A program made the translations under genes and the position numbers. 43,373 bases of DNA, from NCBI GenBank assembly GCA_002309695.1, contig DBXV01000012.1:62061-105433 (forward strand), written 5' to 3'. Source of the DNA: Myxococcales bacterium UBA1203. GTDB taxonomy: Bacteria > Myxococcota > Myxococcia > Myxococcales > UBA5297. A model generated the notes under the pieces. It ran no database searches. It was not told where the DNA came from and worked only from the letters and a program-made list of their open reading frames with translations. Shown here piece by piece: positions 1 to 10,775 of this stretch (its first letter is position 1; each line of letters starts with the position of its first letter).

Positions 1-3000
1 TGGGGAAGCCGCTGACGCAGTTCCACGCGCAGGCGGGCGTCTGATTCCACGCGTTGGCATTGGCGTTCCACGTCACAGTCACGAGGGCGTTGACCGGGGC
101 GGCATTCGCGGGCGCGGCGTCGCGGCAGGCCACCTGTTTCGAGTTGGAGACGCAGTCATCATCCTCGACGTGCCAGTCAGCTTCGCAGCCATTCCAGACG
201 CAGGCGATGTCGGAAGGCGTCCATGCAGAACCATTCCAGGTCTGGGCAACAGAGGCGTTGGTGATGATGGCGTGCGCGGGCAGGTTCTCTCTGCCGGTGC
301 AGTCCACGGTGCGGCTGTTCGAGTCACAGGTGTCACCGTTCAGATGGAAGTCGTCGTCGCAGCTCCAGCCGCACGAGGGGACGGGGTCCCACGCAGTGCC
401 GTTCCAATAGATGGTCACGTCGGAAGCGGGGTTGGCGTGGCCGTGCTCGGGGATGCCGGAGGTGACGGCGGCGCACGAGACGACCTGCTGCGTGGCGCAG
501 GCGCCGTTCGCTTCGCAGATGCCCGAGGCGCAGTCCGAGTTGTTGTCGCAGTGGTCAGAGCTGACGTTCAGGCTGATGAAGGCCGGAGCTGAATTGATGT
601 CGGCGACGGGGGCAGCCTGCACGGCCGCGTCCATGGGGCACCAGTAATCCTGGCCGTCCATGGTGAAGCCCCAGATGGCGTCATAAGTGCCGTCCGCCAG
701 ACCGTCGGCAGTGGTCACGGCGTAGGTGACGCGGAGGCTGTTGGCGTCGGCGCCGTCGGTGGCGGGCGCACCGTAGTTTCCGGAAAGGGCCTGCCACTGA
801 CCGCTGCCAGATGTGCGGACCATCAGCCGGATGTTGCTCAGCGGGGCATTGTCAGGATTCCACGCAGCGTTCGTCCACACCGTGTCCCCGGCCGTCACGG
901 AGAAGTGCGTTTCGAGAGTGACGGAGCCATTGAGTCCCAGCGTCACATTGCGTGGCGCGCTGCGGCAGGTGACTGTGGGCGCGGCGCAGTTGTCCACGAT
1001 GGCGCACGACCTGGAGCAGCTCTTGGAGCCGGAATGCCAGGCGGGGCACGAGGTGTCGAAGGAGGTGTCGTTCCAGTCGCAGGCCTCGCCGTGGTCAGCG
1101 GTGCCGTTGCCGCACCAGGCGACGCACTCGTTGTGGTCGCAGTACTCGGTGGCGCTGTCGCAGTCGTCGTTGTTCCGGCAGTCGATGCAGCCGTCGTTGG
1201 TGTCGTTGACGAGGCCTTCGGTGCAGGTCCAGACGCAGCCGCCGTTTTCGGGGTGATAGCTGCTGTCACAGTTCCAGACGCAGTTCTGAGCCGTCTCCCA
1301 TTTGTGCTCCGTCTCGTTCCACTGGACGGGAACCTGAGCGTTTTCAGACTGGGCGTGAGCAGGCGCAGCGTCGATGCAGTCCACCAGCTTCGTGTTGGGG
1401 TCGCAGGTGCGGCCGTCCTCTGTGTGGAAATTTGCGTTGCACTGCCATTCGCAGTCCGTGGCCGCGGGCTCCCATCCGTTGTCGCCGTAGGTCTGATGAA
1501 TGGTGGCGTTGGACGAGGTGGCGTTGGCCGGCGTTCCGCCGAGGCACTCCACATCCTGCTCATCGCCGACGCAGGCATCCTTGGCCGGGGTCTTGTGGTA
1601 GTTGGCGTCGCACCGCCAGGAGCAGTTGACCGGATTATTCCAGCGGCCCTCTTCCTCGTTCCAGGACACGGACACCAGGACACTATCCGAGGTGGCGTGA
1701 GCCGGCGCGACGTCATTGCAGAGCCGGGTGGTGGAATTGGAAACGCAGTTCTGGCCGTCCTCTGTGTGGAAGCCGCTGTTGCATTTCCAGTCGCAGTCCG
1801 TGGCCGCGGGTTCCCATCCGTTGTCGCCGTAGATCTGATGAATCGTGGCGTTGGACGCGGTGGCGTTGGCAGGCGTTCCGCCGAGGCACTCCACATCCTG
1901 CTCGTCGCCCGCGCAGCCGTTGTCGGCCGGATGGTAATTTTGCAGGCAGTCCCAGGCGCAGTCGGCGGGGGCGTTCCAGGCGCCCTCTTCCTCGTTCCAG
2001 GTCACGACGACGTTGGCGGGAATGGACACGGCGTGAGCCGGCGCGGCGTCATGGCAGGCCACTTCCTTTTCGTTGGAAGCGCAGGCGTTGTTCTCCGCGT
2101 GCCAGCCCTCTTCGCACTTGCTCCAGGTGCAGGCCTCGGGGCTCGTCCACGTGCCGTTTTCATAGTGGACGGTGACGAATGGATTGTCCGCGACGGCGTG
2201 CTCAGGAAGGTTCTCGGCGCCGGTGCATGTCTCTTCGCGCGTGTCCGATTCGCAGATGCCGCGCGCGGGCACGAAGTGGAAACCCTTGCGGCAGGCGAAT
2301 GTGCATCCCTGCGAACCCGGCTCCCAGGACTGGCTCGCCTCATTCCAGGTTTGAGGAATGTAGGGGTTGGTCACGACGCTGTTTTCCGGGACGGTCCCGG
2401 TGCAGGGCAGCGAATAGGAGTCATTGGTGACGCAGACTTTGTCATCGAGATGCCAGCCCTCGATGCACTTCCAGCGGCAGGCCTCGGGCTTTGTCCATTC
2501 ACCCGTCGCGCTGTCGTAGTGGATGCTCACCAACGGATTGAGGACGTCCGCGTGCGAGGGAACGCTGTCCATTCCGGCGCAGTCTGTGGTGCTCTCGCCG
2601 CGGGCGCACTGATCGCCGTCTTTGTAAAATCCCTCTTCGCAGGCCACCCAGTTGCACTGAGGAATTTCGTTCCAGGCGTTGGCTGCCTCGTTCCAGAGAA
2701 CGATGACGTTGGGGTTATCGACGACGGCGTGAGCAGGAAGGGCGTCCATGCCGGCGCACAGCATGTTGGCCGTGTTGTAAACGCACACCGTCTGAACGGC
2801 TTCGTCCATGATGTGCCAGTCCGCCTCGCACCTGGTCCATTCGCAGGCGGGCGCGTCAGCCCATCCGGACACGGCATCCCAGGCCACTTCCGCCGTCGGC
2901 TTATCCGCGACGGCATGTTCCGGGAGGGCGTCCGCGTCGCAGGGAACCGTCTTGAAGAGCGCACATTCGGCTTTCCCCGTGTCGCAGCCCATGTCGATGC

Positions 3001-3538
3001 AGTCTTCGTCTCTGGTGCAGCTCACGGGCTGGATGGGCTGACATCCCTCGCCGTCCGCGGTCTTGGTGAAGCCGTCGCTGCACTTCCACGCGCACGTCTC
3101 CGGACTGGTCCAGCCGCCTTCCTGCGTCCAGGTGATGGTGACTTGGGCGTTCACGGATTCGGCGTTTTCCGGCAGCGCGTCCGCGGCGACGGGCGTGCAC
3201 TCGACTTTCTGACTGTTCAGGCAGCTGCCGTCCTCGCCGGTGACGCCGCTGAGGCAGGGAGAATTACATCCCGGAATATCCTGGCAGACATTGTCCACAC
3301 AGTCTTTGCACTCATCGCCGCAGTCGGTCTTGGCCAGACATTCCACGCAGAGGCCGCTCGCAGAATCGCAAAGAAGATTTTGCTCAGCGCACAATTCAGG
3401 TGTGCAGCTCAGGCCCGCATCTTCTCTGGGGACGGCTTTTTCTGAAGTGCATGCAGAGAATGCGGCAGCAGCCACGAGAGCGAGAAGCGAGGTGCAGACA
3501 CTAGGTCTCAGCCAAAGATGAGAGATGCTCGATTTCAT
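1..3538 (-). CDS. Large Cys-rich tandem-repeat surface lipoprotein (partial, runs off the left edge)
   Basis: The reading frame is open from an ATG at 3538 to base 1 with no stop, giving at least 1179 residues; the C-terminus lies outside the window. An AGGAG ribosome site sits 6-7 bases upstream. The N-terminus is a lipoprotein signal peptide ending in FSAC, so it is probably lipid-anchored. After a short Cys-rich segment come about eleven repeats of roughly 50-60 residues with the pattern C...(L/P)P.HA....N..V...W....W.....C.W.C..G(F/W)H.....C (about residues 95-763). A unique segment follows (about 763-1010) with more short Cys-rich motifs, then at least three more repeats to the edge. Every repeat carries several conserved Cys and Trp, suggesting small disulfide-stabilised modules. 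I do not recognise a named family for the repeat. The next gene upstream, at 6111, is another Cys-rich lipoprotein on the same strand. A surface or adhesion role is inference. Confidence 0.85.
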   Translation of the reverse strand, partial: MKSSISHLWLRPSVCTSLLALVAAAAFSACTSEKAVPREDAGLSCTPELCAEQNLLCDSASGLCVECLAKTDCGDECKDCVDNVCQDIPGCNSPCLSGVTGEDGSCLNSQKVECTPVAADALPENAESVNAQVTITWTQEGGWTSPETCAWKCSDGFTKTADGEGCQPIQPVSCTRDEDCIDMGCDTGKAECALFKTVPCDADALPEHAVADKPTAEVAWDAVSGWADAPACEWTRCEADWHIMDEAVQTVCVYNTANMLCAGMDALPAHAVVDNPNVIVLWNEAANAWNEIPQCNWVACEEGFYKDGDQCARGESTTDCAGMDSVPSHADVLNPLVSIHYDSATGEWTKPEACRWKCIEGWHLDDKVCVTNDSYSLPCTGTVPENSVVTNPYIPQTWNEASQSWEPGSQGCTFACRKGFHFVPARGICESDTREETCTGAENLPEHAVADNPFVTVHYENGTWTSPEACTWSKCEEGWHAENNACASNEKEVACHDAAPAHAVSIPANVVVTWNEEEGAWNAPADCAWDCLQNYHPADNGCAGDEQDVECLGGTPANATASNATIHQIYGDNGWEPAATDCDWKCNSGFHTEDGQNCVSNSTTRLCNDVAPAHATSDSVLVSVSWNEEEGRWNNPVNCSWRCDANYHKTPAKDACVGDEQDVECLGGTPANATSSNATIHQTYGDNGWEPAATDCEWQCNANFHTEDGRTCDPNTKLVDCIDAAPAHAQSENAQVPVQWNETEHKWETAQNCVWNCDSSYHPENGGCVWTCTEGLVNDTNDGCIDCRNNDDCDSATEYCDHNECVAWCGNGTADHGEACDWNDTSFDTSCPAWHSGSKSCSRSCAIVDNCAAPTVTCRSAPRNVTLGLNGSVTLETHFSVTAGDTVWTNAAWNPDNAPLSNIRLMVRTSGSGQWQALSGNYGAPATDGADANSLRVTYAVTTADGLADGTYDAIWGFTMDGQDYWCPMDAAVQAAPVADINSAPAFISLNVSSDHCDNNSDCASGICEANGACATQQVVSCAAVTSGIPEHGHANPASDVTIYWNGTAWDPVPSCGWSCDDDFHLNGDTCDSNSRTVDCTGRENLPAHAIITNASVAQTWNGSAWTPSDIACVWNGCEADWHVEDDDCVSNSKQVACRDAAPANAAPVNALVTVTWNANANAWNQTPACAWNCVSGFP
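1412..1571 (-). repeat. Near-identical internal direct repeat, copy 1
   Basis: This segment of the Cys-rich lipoprotein gene is nearly identical at nucleotide level to 1754-1913, exactly 342 bp (114 codons) away. It encodes the module starting VECLGGTPANAT. The other repeat modules are much more diverged at DNA level, so this looks like a recent in-frame duplication or gene conversion of a two-module unit. Confidence 0.8.
1754..1913 (-). repeat. Near-identical internal direct repeat, copy 2
   Basis: Partner of 1412-1571, offset by 342 bp and in the same reading frame. Only scattered substitutions separate the two copies. Such a pair is a substrate for slipped-strand or recA-dependent changes in module number without loss of frame. 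Confidence 0.8.
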
Positions 3539-3675
3539 GGGCGGCTCCTGACTGGTCCGCGCGGGCGGGCGCAGACCGATGGGGAGAGAGGAAGGCGCTG
3601 TCGGGCAGCGCACAACGAAGAAAAAGAGACAGAAGAGGGGAGAGCGCGGCGTACGAGCGGCTCAGCCGAGAGAAC

Positions 3676-6111
<2,436 letters not shown>

Positions 6112-6501
6112 GCGCAGTTCCTTCCAGAGAAACTTTCAACGTCCGTCGCTCATCCTGACGGGCGAAAGCATTCGCGAATGACTGACAGCAGTGGGGGAGA
6201 GGTCGGCAGGTCAGTCAGTAAGTAATGTGCATTCAAAAAAGGACATTACAGGAGAACTCCAGCCGACGAAAAATGAACGCTTGCCTGGTAAAAGAAAAGA
6301 CTTTTTTCAGTTTGTTTCGAGGAAGCAGGGACGTCCCTTCGTGGGAACCCGAAATAACCACCTCTCCGTCGCCGCCGCTGGCGGCGCCACTTCCCCTATA
6401 GAATCCTCTCCGGCCCTTCGGGCTACCCCAAAGATAAAAAAACTCCCCTCATCCAATACTTCCGGAAGAGGGGAGCTTTTTGGGTGAATTAAAATAGATT
6501 C
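6112..6501. other. Gene-free interval upstream of the SUMF1 lipoprotein
   Basis: About 390 bp with no convincing coding sequence. It must hold the promoter of the minus-strand lipoprotein starting at 6111, but I see no clear -35/-10 pair. A 7-bp inverted repeat (GACTGAC at 6180-6186, GTCAGTC at 6210-6216) could be an operator; this is weak. The right part contains the terminator at 6436-6482. Confidence 0.5.
6436..6482 (-). terminator. Intrinsic terminator (bidirectional)
   Basis: An 8-bp GC-rich stem (CTCCCCTC 6443-6450 with GAGGGGAG 6468-6475) is flanked by an A-run on the left and a T-run on the right. It lies just beyond the end at 6502 of the minus-strand duplicated tail and would end transcripts from the repeat lipoprotein locus. 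Confidence 0.8.
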
Positions 6502-7119
6502 CTATTCTACGCACCGGAATCCGAAGTCATCTCCTTTAGCTGCAGCACTGGATGAAAAATAAGAGGTAATTTGCATTCTGTTTGAATTGTACTGCCAGCC
6601 GCCGCCCTGGACGCATTTTGTGAACTGAGCGACAGTGATGGGCGTTTTCGACATGGCAAAAGCATCCATCGTCAACAGGTCGCCTTCGTTGTATGGGGCG
6701 CCTTGGACGGCCTCATGCGGCACGAGGTAATATCCCGCGGGAATCACAATGCTCTGATGGGCATCCGAGAGACACCGCTTGACCACATCGTTGTAATGAA
6801 ATCCGCTGTCGCAGCCGTCGTGGCCGTTCGTGCCATTATTCCCGTTGCAAATATATTTTGTCTGCGCCGGCTGCACCACGCCGTCCAGCAATACTTCTAT
6901 TTTAATTCCGCCATTGGCACATTGTGTCCCGGGAGACACTGTCGAGGTTTGAATCGTCGCGTTCGTGCCATTCGTTCCATTTGAGGGATTACAAATGTAT
7001 TGCGTCTGGTCGTCCTGAACAACGTCATCGACGAGCACCTCAATCTTCACGCCGCCATTCGCGCAATTCGTTCCCGGAGCTTCCACACTCGTGTGAATTA
7101 TTGCGTTGCTGCCATTTGT
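6502..7119 (-). pseudogene. Truncated in-frame duplicate of the 3' half of the adjacent repeat/SUMF1 lipoprotein gene
   Basis: This segment continues the exact reading frame of the lipoprotein gene ending at 7120, separated from it only by that gene's TGA codon. Immediately after the stop it encodes TNGSNAIIHTSVEAPGTNC, then two repeats matching repeats 4 and 5 of the upstream protein, a NGHDGC..GFHY linker and the start of a SUMF1 domain. The SUMF1 domain has an internal deletion of more than 100 residues: TPITVAQFTKCV joins directly to GGGW and then ends in DDFGFRCVE. Nucleotide identity to the upstream repeats is very high, so the duplication is recent. A start at the ATG at 7086 is possible but has no convincing ribosome site or signal peptide. 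It is best read as a pseudogene or silent donor cassette. Confidence 0.75.
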
Positions 7120-8862
7120 TCAAATCGTGCCGTTGGTAATATCTTTGGCGCAGCGAAAACCCTTTGAGAAGTAACCGGACGTTGGCTGAGAGTTGCTGCG
7201 ATGCGTGACACGCAAGCCACTCTCATAGCTCTGAAAATTGCCGCCTTTGATCGTTTGAAAGGTCTTATCAGAGAAGTACAGCGATTCCGTCCACTCAAAG
7301 ACGTTTCCGCTCATATCCACGAGACCGAGAGGGCTGTCTCCGGCGGGCGAATACGTGCCTACCGCCGATGTACCGGCCTGATCCCAACCTTCCACCTCTG
7401 TAGTTCCATTACAAAAGATAGAATTAGGCTTGGCATAATTCGCCGTCACACAATGCATCGGCGCGTCATCTCCCCATGGATACATCGTATTTAAATGCTC
7501 TCTGCCATTATGCGTCGCGGCGTATTCCCACTCCTCCTCGGTCGGCAAACGCCCGCCCATCCATTCACAGTATTCTCTGGCACCATACAAGTTTACACAA
7601 TTCATTGGATGATTCAGCCAGTCATTTCCACGATTGTAATTGCAGAGAGCCAGACCATCTACAAGATCTGTAATTGTTTTATAATTTGCGGATGTACAAG
7701 CACCTGCCGCCACACATTTCTCAAATTCAGCGACAGTCACAGGAGTTCTTCCCAATGCAAACGCATTCAGTGTCACAGTGTTGCCCTCATTGTATAATCC
7801 AGTTTCGTGTGACAACACAAATGACCCGGCGGGAATGAAAATAAATCCATCTGACGAAACACAGGATTTTGTAACTTCGGAATAGTGGTAGCCAGCTTCG
7901 CAGCCATCGTGGCCGTTCGTCCCGTTTTCGCCGTTCACGCCATTACAAATATATTTCGTCTGCGCATTTTGAACCACGCCGTCGAGCAGAACTTCGATTT
8001 TAATTCCGCCATTCGGACAATTCGTTCCGGCGGGCTCAGTGGTCGTCTGAATCGAGGCGTTGGTGCCGTTGGTTCCATTCGTCCCGTTGGTACCATTTGT
8101 TCCATTATTTCCATTACAAATGTATTGCGTCTGGCCGTCCTGAACGACGTCATCGACGAGCACCTCAATCTTCACGCCGCCATTTGGACAATTCGTCCCC
8201 GGAAGCTCCGTACTCGTATGAATTGTCGCATTGGTACCATTATTCCCGGATGTCCCTGGACTACCGTTGCAAATATATTGCGTCTGATTTTCCTGAATCA
8301 CGCCGTCCAGCAGAAATTCGATGATAATCCCGCCATTCGGGCAATGTTCCCCGGGCTCCGGCCGCGTCTGAATGGAGGTGTTTGTGCCACTGCTGCCGGC
8401 GCCGTCCAACCCATTACAGACGTATTCCCTGTGCTGAACGCTGCCGTTCTGTGATACCTCAATAAACAATCCGCCATTCGGACAATTATCCCCGGGCGGT
8501 TCCGGCTTGGTCATAATTGTCGCGTTCGTACCATTCGCCCCGGGCGTGCCCGGTTCACCCGGCGAGCCGGGCAGGCCATTTTGCCCGTTCTCTCCATTAT
8601 TTCCATTACAAATATAATGCGTCTGCGCTTCCTGAATCACGCCGTCCAGCAATACTTCAACCTTCAATCCCCCATTGCTGCAATTTTCCCCCGCCGGCTC
8701 GACGCTCGTCTGAATAGTTGAATTGGTGCCATTCTTCCCGTCTCTTCCATCAGTGCCGTCGCTGCCGCCGCAGCCAAAAATCATCAACGATGCAGCTGAA
8801 ATACTCAAAAATGATTGAATAAAAGGGCTAGCCCCCCGGCCTATATTATATATTGTTTTCAT
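7120..8862 (-). CDS. Lipoprotein with collagen-like linkers, five Cys-containing repeats and a SUMF1 domain
   Basis: 580 residues. The frame is open further upstream, but the ATG at 8862 follows an AGGAG site and begins a lipoprotein signal peptide with Cys31 (IFGC), so that start is chosen. The mature protein begins with Gly-rich collagen-like GxN/GxD triplets. Five repeats of about 45 residues follow, with pattern EP.G.NC.NGG..IEV..DG.(V/I)Q..QT.YICNG, separated by NGTNGT or GLPGSPGEPG linkers (about residues 48-320). The repeat resembles the DUF7151-type module from memory. A C-terminal SUMF1 domain starts near residue 338 (IFIPAGSFVLSHE) and includes TPVTVAEFEKC, NHPMNCVNLYGAREYCEWM, LPTEEEWEYAA, DMSGNVFEWTES and KGFRC. 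After GFRC there is an atypical tail KDITNGTI. The stop codon aligns with a Gly codon of an NGTNGT linker. Confidence 0.85.
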   Translation of the reverse strand: MKTIYNIGRGASPFIQSFLSISAASLMIFGCGGSDGTDGRDGKNGTNSTIQTSVEPAGENCSNGGLKVEVLLDGVIQEAQTHYICNGNNGENGQNGLPGSPGEPGTPGANGTNATIMTKPEPPGDNCPNGGLFIEVSQNGSVQHREYVCNGLDGAGSSGTNTSIQTRPEPGEHCPNGGIIIEFLLDGVIQENQTQYICNGSPGTSGNNGTNATIHTSTELPGTNCPNGGVKIEVLVDDVVQDGQTQYICNGNNGTNGTNGTNGTNGTNASIQTTTEPAGTNCPNGGIKIEVLLDGVVQNAQTKYICNGVNGENGTNGHDGCEAGYHYSEVTKSCVSSDGFIFIPAGSFVLSHETGLYNEGNTVTLNAFALGRTPVTVAEFEKCVAAGACTSANYKTITDLVDGLALCNYNRGNDWLNHPMNCVNLYGAREYCEWMGGRLPTEEEWEYAATHNGREHLNTMYPWGDDAPMHCVTANYAKPNSIFCNGTTEVEGWDQAGTSAVGTYSPAGDSPLGLVDMSGNVFEWTESLYFSDKTFQTIKGGNFQSYESGLRVTHRSNSQPTSGYFSKGFRCAKDITNGTI

Positions 8863-9155
8863 TATTTGTCTCCTAAAGAAAAAATCAGATTTCTCTGGCC
8901 AGGTGTAATGACAGTGTTCCCCCCAAAAAAAAAACGGCGGCGCATGTATCACAGACAGATACGAAGTGCAACAATTTTTTGCCCGCTCAGTCATCGCCAA
9001 CACCGCCGACAGAGAAGGTTTTAATAAAGTGAACAGGCAGACAAAATTCTCTGGAAAAATTGTTGAAAAAGAGTTTTTTGGGGGGAACTCAAAATAGTTT
9101 TGCTGTCGGCAAGACGAAAATGTTTGCAAACAAACAATGACTGGCAGGGTGATAA
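8863..9155. promoter_or_regulatory. Divergent promoter region with two opposed T-tract/G-tract motifs
   Basis: 293 bp between the divergent lipoprotein (8862, minus) and maf (9156, plus). It contains the motif T10-G6-AAC on the minus strand (8916-8934), about 55 bp before the lipoprotein start, and T6-G6-AAC on the plus strand (9074-9088), about 70 bp before maf. Each copy points toward its nearest gene. No canonical -35/-10 pair stands out. Confidence 0.45.
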
Positions 9156-9761
9156 ATGAAAAACAATGTTGTCCCGTTGATTTTGGCGTCCTCCTCACCG
9201 CGGCGGCGCGAATTATTGTCTCAATTAGGATTTGAGCTCATTATTCGGCCGTCCAGCCTGGACGAAAGCCATTTGCCAGGTGAATTGCCGCGCGATTTGG
9301 CGGGACGACTGGCGCGCCTGAAAGGGGAGTCGGTCGCGCGGGAGCTTGGCCCAACAAACAAGACACCAGTGTTGAGCGCGGACACTGTTGTGGCATTGGA
9401 TGGAATTGTTTTGGGAAAACCTGTGGACGCGGCAGATTCATGCAGAATGCTTCTGATGCTGTCCGGCAGGGTTCACAGTGTTTTTTCGGGTGTTTATATT
9501 ACAAATCATGTTCAGAATGAGACATTTGTCGTCGAAACGCGCGTGCATGTGCGAAATATAACAGAACAGGAAATAAACTGGTATGTGGCAACGGGGGAAC
9601 CTGCGGATAAAGCGGGAAGCTATGCTATTCAGGGAATTGGCAGTTTTCTGATAGAATCTATTGAGGGGAGTCATTCCAATGTGATTGGACTGCCGCTGGC
9701 CGAAACATTGAACGCGCTCAAGCGGGCAGGGCTGCCCATGCCGTGGGAAGTAAAAGGGTAG
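9156..9761 (+). CDS. maf: Maf-family nucleoside triphosphate pyrophosphatase
   Basis: 201 residues, the normal family length. Signature segments are ILASSSPRRRELL at the N-terminus, SADTVVALDG..LGKP with the catalytic Asp, LSGRVHSVFSG, GEPADKAGSYAIQG and GSHSNVIGLPLAE near the C-terminus. The pattern fits the YhdE-type group, which hydrolyses dTTP/UTP and modified pyrimidine nucleotides to the monophosphates in the cytoplasm (housecleaning). The ATG follows a weak AGGGTG site. It is a single gene, divergent from the lipoprotein locus and convergent with bactofilin. Confidence 0.93.
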   Translation: MKNNVVPLILASSSPRRRELLSQLGFELIIRPSSLDESHLPGELPRDLAGRLARLKGESVARELGPTNKTPVLSADTVVALDGIVLGKPVDAADSCRMLLMLSGRVHSVFSGVYITNHVQNETFVVETRVHVRNITEQEINWYVATGEPADKAGSYAIQGIGSFLIESIEGSHSNVIGLPLAETLNALKRAGLPMPWEVKG

Positions 9762-9826
9762 GGCAGGAAAATTGGGGCTCCCCGCTTTTTTGGGAATTAT
9801 CCAGATGAGTACACCTCAATTTGTCG

Positions 9827-9857
9827 CCTCTCTCCGAATGGCGAGAGGGAGTTTTTT
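9827..9857 (+). terminator. Intrinsic terminator after maf
   Basis: Stem CCTCTC (9827-9832) with GAGAGG (9843-9848), a 10-base loop, then six T at 9852-9857. It is placed 66 bp after the maf stop. Confidence 0.6.
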
Positions 9858-9998
9858 GAAATCCCCTCTCCTTTGGAGATGGGTTTGGGGAGGCGAAGTG
9901 ACCTGAAATGGATAAGTCTTTTTTTTGCCATGTCATTCAAATGTCGACATGCGCACATCCCCGCGCCAAAGCGCATCTGAACGTCGTCAAGTGAACAT

Positions 9999-10035
9999 AA
10001 AAAAAGCCCGCTCTCACATCGGAGAGCAGGCTTTT
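9999..10035. terminator. Bidirectional intrinsic terminator
   Basis: A long stem, AAGCC-C-GCTCTC with GAGAGC-A-GGCTT, has an A-run on the left and T-run on the right. It can end transcripts from maf on the plus strand and from the parAB-bactofilin unit on the minus strand. Confidence 0.8.
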
Positions 10036-10111
10036 GTGAAAAAGAAGTCAGACTGAGCTGAAACTCAATTCAGGTCTTTTGAGAGATAAAAATAGGCCTG
10101 AAAAGTCTTTC

Positions 10112-10663
10112 CTAGGGGAGGGTCACGGCGTCGCCAGTAATCGGGGCGCCCCCCAGATTTTCCATCTTGCAGCAGCCTTCAAAGATAACGCCCTGCTCGA
10201 CGATGAGGGCCGGCGTCTCGATGTTGCCTTTGACGTGGGCCGACGCCTTCAGCTCAATCAGCTGCTGCGCGTAGATATTTCCTTCCACATCGCCATAAAC
10301 GACGACGGTGCCCGAGTGAATTTCGGCGCGGACCTTTGCCGTGTCGTCAATCTGCAGGCGGTCCTTCGAGTAAATTTCACCGGTGAACTTTCCTGCGATA
10401 CGGACCTCGCCTTCAAAGACGAGCTTACCCTCAAATTCGGTTCCACGGCCAAGGACAGCGTTTGCATCGCTTTGGGTTGTTGCCATTGTTTTCTCCTCAA
10501 CGGTTTTCTGAACGACAGGTTCGGGCGCAGCAGAAACAGCGACAGGTGTCGGCGCTGCGGACAAGGGTTGAACGGGGGACGGCGCCGACGGAGCAGACGG
10601 TTGAGCCGGTTCCGGAGGCGTCGTGATGGTGGATTTGGTGTCAGCTTTCTTCCAAAGGGACAT
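10112..10663 (-). CDS. Bactofilin, cytoskeletal polymer protein
   Basis: 183 residues from the ATG at 10663 (an upstream in-frame TTG at 10681 is less likely; an AAGGG site lies about 9 bases before the ATG). The N-terminal third is a Pro/Ala/Ser-rich disordered tail beginning MSLWKKADTK. From about residue 75 the sequence becomes the right-handed beta-helix bactofilin domain (DUF583/CcmA): GRGTEFEGKLVFEGEVRI.GKF.GEI, then strand repeats with V.A.I.SG.V.V.GDV.GNI and H.KGNI.TPAL.VE.G..F.G.C. Bactofilins form nucleotide-free filaments that scaffold cell-shape enzymes and, in Myxococcus xanthus, ParABC. The gene lies 112 bp downstream of parB on the same strand. The same arrangement, with BacM next to parB, is known in M. 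xanthus. Confidence 0.92.
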   Translation of the reverse strand: MSLWKKADTKSTITTPPEPAQPSAPSAPSPVQPLSAAPTPVAVSAAPEPVVQKTVEEKTMATTQSDANAVLGRGTEFEGKLVFEGEVRIAGKFTGEIYSKDRLQIDDTAKVRAEIHSGTVVVYGDVEGNIYAQQLIELKASAHVKGNIETPALIVEQGVIFEGCCKMENLGGAPITGDAVTLP

Positions 10664-10775
10664 GGCGGGGCGCCCTTTCAAATAGGCGGTGCGATTTCAA
10701 CCGGATAATTGCGTGCCTCCCATAAAGTTGACGAGGGCAGACATGCTGAACATGAAATCAGATGAAAATCGAATT

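Larger units (their letters stand above)
9762..10111. other. Gene-free convergent interval
   Basis: 350 bp between convergent maf and bactofilin genes. It holds two hairpin terminators (9827-9857 and 9999-10035). Between them lies a CCCCTCTCC/GGAGATGGG-type imperfect inverted repeat near 9860-9895, which resembles dispersed extragenic repeats. No coding sequence is supported. Confidence 0.5.

Noticed and set aside
905..3445. A plus-strand open frame of 846 codons opposite the Cys-rich lipoprotein gene
   Set aside because: It has low-complexity Val/Ala/Arg composition typical of antisense frames in GC-rich repeats and no ribosome site, while the minus strand shows a clear signal peptide and modules.
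1..3538. CRISPR array suggested by the periodic repeats at the left edge
   Set aside because: The repeats are coding, of variable length and diverged, with no short identical repeats separated by unique spacers. No CRISPR array, tRNA or rRNA was seen in the window.
7120..7122. UGA recoded as glycine, since the stop aligns with a Gly codon in the linker
   Set aside because: Other genes here, such as mnmG and ugd, end in TGA at positions that fit family length, so UGA is a normal stop in this genome.
8916..9090. The T/G-tract motif as a sigma-54 promoter
   Set aside because: It lacks the GG-N10-GC spacing of -24/-12 elements.
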